Shown here piece after piece: positions 56,701 through 64,000 of a stretch of DNA of 64,000 nt; position 1 is the stretch's first letter, and each line of letters begins with the position of its first letter. Below the pieces are notes generated by a model that saw only the letters and a program-made list of their open reading frames with translations, searched no databases and was not told where the DNA came from. The DNA lies in contig NC_044014.1 in assembly GCF_900496995.4 (NCBI RefSeq), positions 4,336,501 through 4,400,500 of the forward strand. Reading direction: 5' to 3'. Source of the DNA: Aquila chrysaetos chrysaetos (lineage: Eukaryota > Chordata > Aves > Accipitriformes > Accipitridae). The position numbers and the translations under genes were made by a program.

Positions 56701-57587
56701 TCATTTGGGGAAAACACTGATTTCTATGACCAGATTTGAATTGCAATCTGTCTGCTTTTACACGGGAGTAAGTTTATCGGAGACGATGCCAGGAGGTGAG
56801 GCAGAGCTCATGGTCAGGTCTGCGCAGTGCTGTGTGAGCCTGGCTTGCAGTTCATTTTTTAATATACGGTCCTCATTGTTCAGCCTTTAGCTTTTGCTAC
56901 CTAAAACTACCTAAGAAATAGGTAAGGATCCAGAGGCATGGTGTGGCCCTTAGGATTTCACGGCAGGGAGCTCTCTCCTTCCTTGCAGGCAACTCTTTGC
57001 CTTGTTTTTTTCCCCAAAGGGCTCTTCGTGGGTTGGGAATCGGGGAGTAACTGGGGTGGGATAGGGGCATCCAGGGGATTTCACAGCCTTAATGATGCTG
57101 GAGCGGCTTTTTCTGCTGGACATCTGCTCCCAGTTGGTCTGGGGGCAAGGGCTTCTGCGAGATCAACCCTGGGGCTTTAACAAGCCCTCCTTTCAAAGCC
57201 TCGGTATCTTTGATATAGGGGATGTGAGTTCCCTTTTTCAAAGGGACAATTCAGAGGAAACTTTGTTTGTTTGGTTTTTTATTTGCCTGAAATACTTCTG
57301 TCCCTCTGTATCGCCTTGTGTACCTTACGTGCTTCCAACAGCGCCTGTCCCTTGAAACACCTCTGCGCTGATGGGGTACAGAGGAACACCAACAATATTT
57401 AAGAGTCTAAAATAAATACTCCCCTGGAATAACCGCTGTTGGGGTGTTTTTCGGGCAGCGCTCTCCCCTTGCCCAGCACACCCACCCTCCATCCCACCGT
57501 CCCACCAGGCAAGTCCCTTAAAGCTGTTCCTCTCTCTCTGTGCGCACAGGGAGTTTTCCCGCGGGGCCGAACATTTCCCAGGGGAAC

Positions 57588-57596
57588 ATGGACTGA
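57588..57596 (+). promoter_or_regulatory. Minimal uORF (Met-Asp-stop) in the FAM53B leader
   Basis: ATGGACTGA sits in a strong context (A at -3, G at +4), 88 nt upstream of the main ATG. Such minimal uORFs can lower or tune translation of the main frame. The effect is inferred. Confidence 0.6.
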
Positions 57597-57647
57597 AAAA
57601 AGAGCTTCACCAGACCACGGCTGCCGGCACCCTTCGCCTGGACCCTG

Positions 57648-57719
57648 ATGGACTCCGAGGCAGGACTGCATTACCATGGTGATGATCTTAACCAAAACTC
57701 GGGAAAACAAAGGTGCTGA
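57648..57719 (+). promoter_or_regulatory. Overlapping uORF across the FAM53B start codon
   Basis: An ATG at 57648 in weak context (C at -3) opens a 23-codon frame, out of frame with FAM53B, that ends at TGA 57717-57719, past the main ATG. Initiation here would bypass the main start. Confidence 0.6.
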
Positions 57720-57744
57720 CTCCGTAACATGCAGGACTGAGCTG
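57676..57744 (+). CDS. FAM53B: FAM53B coding exon 1
   Basis: This exon holds 23 codons ending TEL, exactly before the GTAAGC donor (phase 0). It aligns with the human start region through MVM and GADS, and is a few residues shorter before HTPK. Confidence 0.9.
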
Positions 57745-60700
57745 GTAAGCTTTGTGAAATCTTTGTTCAAGACTCTTTTGCTGCCAAGAGCTTTGCCATA
57801 GCTTTATAATAAGGGGGTTTTGCGCTGCAGGGCCGGATCTTTAGATGGTTTATAGCACCGATTTCTACTGAGCTGCATTAATATCCAAGGAACAGGTGAT
57901 CAGTAAATGATTGGAGTGCTGTGGCTTTTGCATATGTGAATTTCAGTAAGCGTGCAATGGAATAAACAGTAGAAAAAAATAAAATCAATGCCGTGAATAA
58001 CACGGGTGAGAAGTTGCTTCACCAACAGCGAACAGATGCTCATCATTAATAGGAGGATGAGCAAGTGGGGAGCAGGATTAAGTGGGAGATGGCAAAGGGC
58101 AGTGCTGTGATACTTAACAGTCTCGCTGACAGCCTGGAGAGCTGCAAATCCAACCACGCCGAATAAGCAGGGAACAAAAAAAAAACCCAAAACCCAAATC
58201 AGGGGCAGCAAACAGATTAAATGATGCTGCAAGGGCTGAGCGAGGCTGTGGGGCTGAGCGTACCTATGGTAAAGGCAAATGAGGGGCAACGGGTTGTCTG
58301 GGCGCAGTGTCGGAGCAAGCGAGGGTGGGGAGCAGGGGCAGGAGGAGGAGGTGGGGGATGATGGAGAGCCGCCTGAGAAAGCCCAGAGCAAAGCTGGTCG
58401 TGGACGTTTGCTCCCCTGTCCTCCAGGAGAGATGGTCGTAGTCCGAGAAGAAATTAGACCGAAAGGCTATTCCTCGCAGGGTGCGCTGAGAGCCTCAGAT
58501 AAGGGCGTGCAGGAACACAGCAGGAAGCATCTGGCAGGATTAACCATAAATGGGCTTTTTGAGCATAAAAGAAATATAAATGCCTAAGTTTGTTGAGGAT
58601 GATGAACCGTCCGGCCGGGCTTCCCGGGCAGATAGTGCAGCATGCCGGGGCGAAGGCAGGCTGCCCTGGCAGTGCACGGTGGAGGAGAAGGCAAGCAAGC
58701 CAGAGGCAGCATTAAATCCTGCCTTAAAAGGCTGAAATTTGGGAAGGAAGGATATTGATATATTAGAAGAATATCCTTGCTTTAGTGTTGGCTCCTGCCG
58801 GGAAGGCAGCATCTCCTGCGGCTGCTGCTGGGGACGGCAAGGGGGGAGCCTGAGCATCCGACGCCGGCTGTGCCCCAGGAGGTGTGCGGGGCAGGTGGAG
58901 GGGAACTTGCCGCAGAGGAGCAGATGAGAAGTAGTTTCTTCTTCTCCTACTACGGGAAGGGACGGGCACTTGGGCTGTCCGATGGCAGGCAGCGGAGGTG
59001 CAGAGCTGTAACGCGAAACTTTGCCCTCGTGTGTTTGCCGAGTGCCTCCCGCAGCTCTGGGGCTGGGTCAGATAGTGCACTGAGAGTTCTGGTTACACAA
59101 GTTGAATTGCCGGGTTGTCCCGGCTGTTAAATTGGGGCAGATATTCACAAGAAGACTGATCCATCAAAGGAAGCAAGAGGTTTTTTGTTGACTTCATGGG
59201 AAAGGCCAGAAAGAAAAACCTAAAGGAAATAAGTGTCTGAGCAGCGGGACAGCATCACCTACCAACACCCCGCGGGCTCGTTCGGTTCAGTTCCCAATTT
59301 GGTGTTAAGGCAAAACTCTTACAAAATGGTAATTATACTCAGTATGGGACGTATGTCACCTAAAGGTGTTCCTCCCCTCCCGTGCTTGCGGGCAGTAGCT
59401 GGGCTCTGGGGCTGGCACACAGATGGGTGCTGGCACGACCGCTGCCTTCTCTGGGGCTTGTCCCACTTCCAGCCCTGCTCCACTTTGGCCACTCTTTGGA
59501 GACAGCTGCCTGTCCTCGCTGTCTCCTGATTAATTCTACCTGCCACTTCATAAGGTGGGGCTTGACAGATAGAAATAGCCTGACTTCACCTGGAGAAGTG
59601 ACACATGCTCCAAAGAAGGTGACCGACCCTTATTTACCTTTTCCACATCTGCATCCCATCGTTGTTTTCTGCCTCCACACCCCTCTGTGTTCAATATTGA
59701 CGATATTCTGTGTATGAGGTGGGATCCTTTTGTTGGGTTGCTCTGTACAGGCAGGTGCCAGCATTTGCTACATTATTATTATTGTTATGTGAGCAGGCAA
59801 TGTGTAAAAGATGGATCAGGAGAGAAGATGTGAATGTGGTGGCCTAACGCCAGATGAAACGCAGCTATGACAGCAGAGATGAATGGGGAGGTCATGCTGG
59901 TGCTTCCTCAGATGACATAAAGCCTCGGTCAGATGGGATGGTGTTGCCAGGAAAGACACTTCAGAAGCAGAATATGGATATTTTGGGGGATAATAAAAGA
60001 ACAATTAGTATGAAAGTGTGTTTTTTCAGACATAGCTGAAATGGCATGTAGCTGCAGATGACATATTGATTTATTGTATATAAAACTGTCCATGCCCATT
60101 TTTAGAAGTCTGATGATGTCTCTTACACTGTCAAGAGGAAAATTCTTGGAAAAAAAGAGTGTAAAAAGCAACGGGGATTATTTTGTACCCATATAGTGGT
60201 GTTTTTCCCTACTTTTAGTGCAAATCAGCACAATCCGAACGCAGTCTCCCCAGAAGTGCTGGGGTGAGGGTGCCTTGCCTTAGTAACACACTGTGTGTTT
60301 AAAAATACCCCAACAGATAGTCACTTTGTACCTAGACGGGAGGCCGTAGCGGGCTTGGATGGGGTTCAGATACCACTGCTGCTGTTTCTTGCCCAGTCCA
60401 GAATTCCTGTTGAATTGCTGCTCCCGGTTTAGTTTCTCCGGTGGTTTGGGTCCGGGGGCTGGGGACCTCGCTGCAGCTATTCCCGTGGGTAAGGACTAGC
60501 TGCAGGTCCCATGATCTGCAAGCTCGAGCCTCGACCCCAACTCTCCACAGCGTTTAATTAAGTTTGATTCCGTTGAGGGAAGGTGGCTGGGTCTGTCCCC
60601 CAGTCCCTGCCAAAACGGGACCATCACGGGCATCCGAGGCTCTCCTCCCCGCTGGGTGCCGCGTGGCTTTGCCGAGGCTGGAGGCAGGGTGGTTTCTGGT

Positions 60701-60801
60701 GCCCCGTTCAAGTCTGCGAGAAGTGAATAGTTTTTCTGGTTGTTTGCAGCACACTCCAAAGATGAGTCAAGGACCTACCCTCTTCTCTTGTGGCGTGATG
60801 G
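57676..60801 (+). CDS. FAM53B: FAM53B (simplet), N-terminal coding part, continues beyond the window
   Basis: FAM53B proteins bind beta-catenin and promote its nuclear accumulation, so they support Wnt signalling and cell proliferation (family knowledge from fish and mammals). Two exons are present. The first, 57676-57744, starts MVMILTKTRENKGADSVTCR; human starts MVMVLSESLSTRGADSIACG. The second, 60750-60801, encodes HTPKMSQGPTLFSCGVM and one base of the next codon, against human HTPKKMSQGPTLFSCGIM. The start has an ideal ACCATGG context. The MSQGPTLFSCG block is the conserved N-terminal signature. The remaining exons, including the one expected to begin (E)NDRWRDL, and the C-terminal nuclear localisation signal, lie to the right of 64000. 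An alternative start at the internal Met of MSQGPTLF (60762) is possible for shorter isoforms. Confidence 0.92.
57745..60749 (+). other. FAM53B intron between coding exons 1 and 2
   Basis: This is a 3.0-kb GT-AG intron. An A10 run followed by CCCAAAACCC-type simple sequence lies near 58178-58198, and a short ATT microsatellite is near 59773-59786. No exon or gene is seen. Confidence 0.8.
60750..60801 (+). CDS. FAM53B: FAM53B coding exon 2 (MSQGPTLFSCG block)
   Basis: This 52-bp exon lies between a TGTTTGCAG acceptor and a perfect GTAAGT donor. It enters at phase 0 and leaves one base (G), which fits the Glu codon expected next. Confidence 0.95.
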
Positions 60802-63800
60802 GTAAGTAACAGAAACTTCTGTCCGTATTTACTCCCGCTTCCTTATAGTGATGGGTGGGAAGACGTCCTGGCTAGCTGGATCTCTCCAAAAAATGCTCCC
60901 CTGCAGACCCCAGGGTGGGCATCCACCCATCTGCCCCACACAGCGGGGATGGAGGGTCACCCTCCCCACCACCCACTAGTGATGGCCATCACGCCCACGC
61001 CACCCTCCGTCCTAGAGGCGTTTGTCCTGCCCTGTTGCCATTGCTGGGTGAATTGCTCATCTCCTTTCCCCCCCAGCTTTGATATATCTGCTTATTTTTA
61101 GAGTAACTCGTACAGTTGAGATTATAAGCATTTTGGGTCTGAGATTGTGTTTGCGTATCCAGCCCATGACCGTGGCTCTTGACTGGTTTGCACGATGCAA
61201 GTAATAAATATCAGTGTTATCATTAAAATGTTCTACCGCTGGGCACAAAGTGTTTGGACAGGCCTCAGACAATAAGGAAAATGTCTTATTTTTGCCTTTG
61301 ACAATAGCCACGGTACAGGATATTTAATACCTTTTATGTCAGAGATTGCTATCAATTTTTATGCTGAACAGCCACCAAAATTGATAGGGGATTGGTGCCT
61401 TGGCCAATGATCCTGAAAAATTGATAGTGCTGGAAGATGTGCTGTTATATTGTGCTCTTTGGGTTTTGTAGGGGGGAGCCAGTCACTAGGCGAAGTCTCA
61501 AAACCCAATTAAAATTGTAGGTCAAGTTTGAGCCAAGCTACTTGCTATGAAAGCCAATACTTTACAGACAAAGAGGCTGCCCCTTTTCTTCATGGACACA
61601 ACTCTCATTAGCGTTAATGGGAGCCGAGCACATGCATTGACAGGAGATATTTCCCAAGCTCTCTGATAACTCCAGTCATTGGGGAGGGCGAGGGAAGATG
61701 GAAAGCATTTGAATTTTTTCAGATGAAAGTCACAAGCTTCAAAGTCAAGAAGGGGTAGAGACAGCCCGTTCCCTTTCTCCTGCCTGTCAAACATGAGTGA
61801 GGAACAAAGAAACCCAATCAGATGGTTTTGTCTTGCGCTGTGGCACTGGCAGGCTCTTCAACAGATATGAAGAGTCTACGCCTAATTGAAAAGCAGCTTA
61901 TCTTTAAGAGCTTTTACAAAGCCTTCTGCATCTTTGTAGCACTGCGCTGGTCTTACTTGGCTGCCAAATTATCCTGTTTCCAAGGGAACCAAATATTACC
62001 TCCTTGACCACAGCTTGCCATGTAATGGTCTTCGGCACGCCCAGTCGAGAGGAGCCAGTCTTTCCAGCACGCAAGGGCATCAGTTGGCTTGGGTTTAATT
62101 TTAGCCATCTTTCCCAAATGTTCTTCTTGATGTCTCCAAATGTGGGCCACCGTCACAGACCAATCCAGTGTTAAAATTGGCTTGATGTTTTGAATAAGTC
62201 CCATGGTTATAATGGCACCAAATGTGAAACTGGGGGAATATTTCAGGTCAAAGGGCCAAGTCCCTATCAGTGGAAAGCGCTGAGATAAATAAACACAGTG
62301 AAGTTTGGACTGGCAGCGCAGCCAACGGGAGGCAAAGACTCATAGTCCCATGTAGGATGCTGGGGGGATGGAGGGAAGTTGGCTGAATTTTCTGGAGTTT
62401 CAGCCAGAAGAGGCTGAGGGTCTTAGCACAGGGTCTTCCCGGTTGCCTTTGGGGGCAAGGGCAGCTTTGGGCAGGAAGGCAGCTCGTGGCTGGTCCCAGT
62501 GGCCGTGGGCCAGCGGGGCAGAGGGAAGCCCAGCCTCAGTCAGGCTGCCAGGGAGAGCATCATCCAAACCCTGGAGTTTCCCACAAGCATCGGCTCAGGA
62601 GCGTTTATCTCCAGGAAGGAGATTGAAGAAGTTGGGTCAAAGCTCCAAGGGGTGCGTAATGCACCATGACCAAGAAACGCAGCCGGCCCAAGATGGCAAG
62701 GCTGTGTTCCTGCTTACCCGTGGCATAACGTGGGGAAAAAAGAGTAAACTGAAGCCCACACACCTTAGATGTAGATACCTCGTAAGGTACTAAACACCAG
62801 AAGAATCCGAAAATGGATTATGGATTGTAATATAACTCAATATGTGAGTAAACATTAAAGACTTGCTATGTTGGATGATGCAATGTTAGATCCGCTTCTC
62901 AAGGTGATCTAAATAATCTTTTGATTTTTAGATTTATAAAAAGTACTCCTGCCAGTGTGATGATAATATTACTAAAAAGATTGGGTTTTATCTTTATATA
63001 GCCCTTTGCTGGGAGGAAGATTAAAGGTGAAATGCCTAGAACTATAAATTCAACAATTGCTTTTTTCCCTTCTCCTTGACGGGTCCTTGAAAGACCTGGG
63101 AGTATAAGAATTGTCCTGTTGTTGGATAGGTGTTTTTTCTCCTTTTTTCCCTTTCCTTCCTGTGGAGTGTCCATCACACGTCCCCAGTGAAAATACCAGT
63201 GACTGTGCTAGAGAAAGAAGGTGGCATAATAGAAAGTTGGGGCATTACTTTTGACTTCCTATACTGAAATCTTTCTGACTTTGGGTGGATGGCAGAGGAA
63301 AATTTCCAATATTTTAACAAGGCGTTGGCAGCATCGCCGAACCTTTCCCTAGCAGGTGTATAAGCAGCACTCAACGTCTAAATCGGTAGCGCCGGAGGCT
63401 GCCCTGGTCCAGCTTTCTAAGAGAAACTCAGCGGGCGCATGCCAACAGCCATGGCCTCGTGTTTTCCGTGTAAGCAAGAACTTATCTTTGAGGCAAGCCG
63501 CAGGCAGGGTTTTATTGAGGCTGTGACACGGCGCTTGTGAGTGCAGTCGCCCCGGCTGCAGGATCAGAGTTCTGGCGCGGTGGGTGTTGCATGCACAGCC
63601 CTGCTCGTAAAAAGGGAGGAGGAGGATGGGTTTGAGCCCATCAGGGACGGATCCTGCATGCATCCTCTGTGAAACGCTCTTTTAAAAGTAACCGTCGTTT
63701 GCTTTTCCCCTTGGAAAGCACCCCCAGAATTTGTCCCCGTAGAGGGCTGCGGCAGAGCGGGGTGATGGACGAAGCGCGCGGTCAGCTCATCTGTCCTTCG

Positions 63801-64000
63801 GCACGCTCCTCCGCCGGCGCGGTGTGGCAACGCCACCGGTCCGAGAGGCGAGCGTGCCGGGGGGGTTGCAGCCTTGGGTCTCGTCGTTGCACATGAAGCG
63901 GCTTTTCACCCGGCGTGGGCGACGGGGGAAAGCCAAGAAGCCAGAAGAAAGGCCGGCCCGTGGGGGGTGATGCCCCTCGATCGCATCCCGAGAGCACCCG
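60802..64000 (+). other. FAM53B intron after coding exon 2 (runs off the window)
   Basis: I looked for the next exon, expected to begin (E)NDRWRDL, and did not find it. The intron includes an AT-rich, possibly conserved segment at 61070-61460 with ATTGAT sites, and another AT-rich segment at 62800-63060. The last 600 bases become GC-rich with several CpGs. Confidence 0.75.
61349..61427. promoter_or_regulatory. Cluster of ATTGAT-core sites with 12-bp inverted repeat
   Basis: CTATCAATTTTT at 61349-61360 is the exact inverse of AAAAATTGATAG at 61416-61427. A third copy, AAAATTGATAG, is at 61377-61387, and an ATTGG...CCAAT inverted pair lies at 61391-61408. ATTGAT is the core of ONECUT/CUT-type sites. 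Enhancer activity is inferred. Confidence 0.4.

Larger units (their letters stand above)
38837..57549 (+). other. FAM53B intron(s) upstream of the first coding exon
   Basis: This 18.7-kb stretch has no recognisable coding exon. It contains a second GC-rich patch near 42.3-42.8 kb, a T20 run and an A36 run at 42164-42289, a T/C run at about 46930-46968, and AT-rich quiet segments such as 44270-44880 and 56400-56700 that could be conserved non-coding elements. Additional non-coding 5' exons may exist but cannot be told from sequence alone. Confidence 0.65.
57550..57744 (+). other. FAM53B: FAM53B exon carrying the start codon (leader plus coding)
   Basis: The acceptor is a clear pyrimidine tract ending TCTCTGTGCGCACAG at 57549 and the donor is GTAAGC at 57745. 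The first 126 nt are 5' leader, with two upstream ATGs (57588 and 57648). The last 69 nt are coding. Confidence 0.88.

Overview
This window is nuclear DNA of a vertebrate, most likely a bird outside the Galliformes. The genes are split into short exons with GT-AG introns. Two CpG islands sit at gene starts. CR1-type LINE tails are present, ending in the bird-typical ATTCTATG repeat. A solo LTR near 26.1-26.65 kb resembles an ERVK-like LTR common in neoavian genomes; that last identification is from memory, not from a database search.

Three protein-coding genes are supported, and their order matches human 10q26.13. (1) ABRAXAS2 (ABRO1/FAM175B) lies on the minus strand. It is complete in nine coding exons from 20376 down to 1615. 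Every intron phase joins and gives a 414-residue protein, close to the human length. It is the MPN-minus scaffold of the BRISC K63-deubiquitinase complex. (2) EEF1AKMT2 (METTL10) lies on the plus strand. It is complete in six coding exons from 21315 to 29182 and gives 249 residues. It is a class I SAM-dependent lysine methyltransferase acting on elongation factor eEF1A. (3) FAM53B (simplet) lies on the plus strand and is 5'-partial. A probable non-coding first exon sits in a CpG island ending at 38836. The first two coding exons are at 57676-57744 and 60750-60801. The rest of the gene lies beyond the right edge.

Layout: 1-1614 is ABRAXAS2 3'UTR and flank; 1615-20376 is the ABRAXAS2 body; 19.8-21.6 kb is a CpG island that acts as a divergent promoter for ABRAXAS2 and EEF1AKMT2, with a ZNF143/THAP11-type site; 21315-29182 is EEF1AKMT2; 29.3-38.2 kb is intergenic with no recognisable gene; 38.2-39.8 kb is the FAM53B CpG-island promoter; from there to 64000 is FAM53B introns with two coding exons. 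The three genes are not a pathway. They share a conserved neighbourhood and, for the first two, a promoter.

I did not find an undescribed biological system. The most notable sequence-level oddities are a perfect 56-bp-period tandem duplication that copies the end of EEF1AKMT2 exon 2 with its splice donor, and a Met-Asp-stop micro-uORF plus an overlapping uORF just upstream of the FAM53B start. Smaller ones are a pair of adjacent perfect hairpins in EEF1AKMT2 intron 5 and a cluster of ATTGAT sites in the last FAM53B intron. Positions were counted by hand from the sequence; intron-exon joins were checked by reading frame and by comparison with remembered human proteins.
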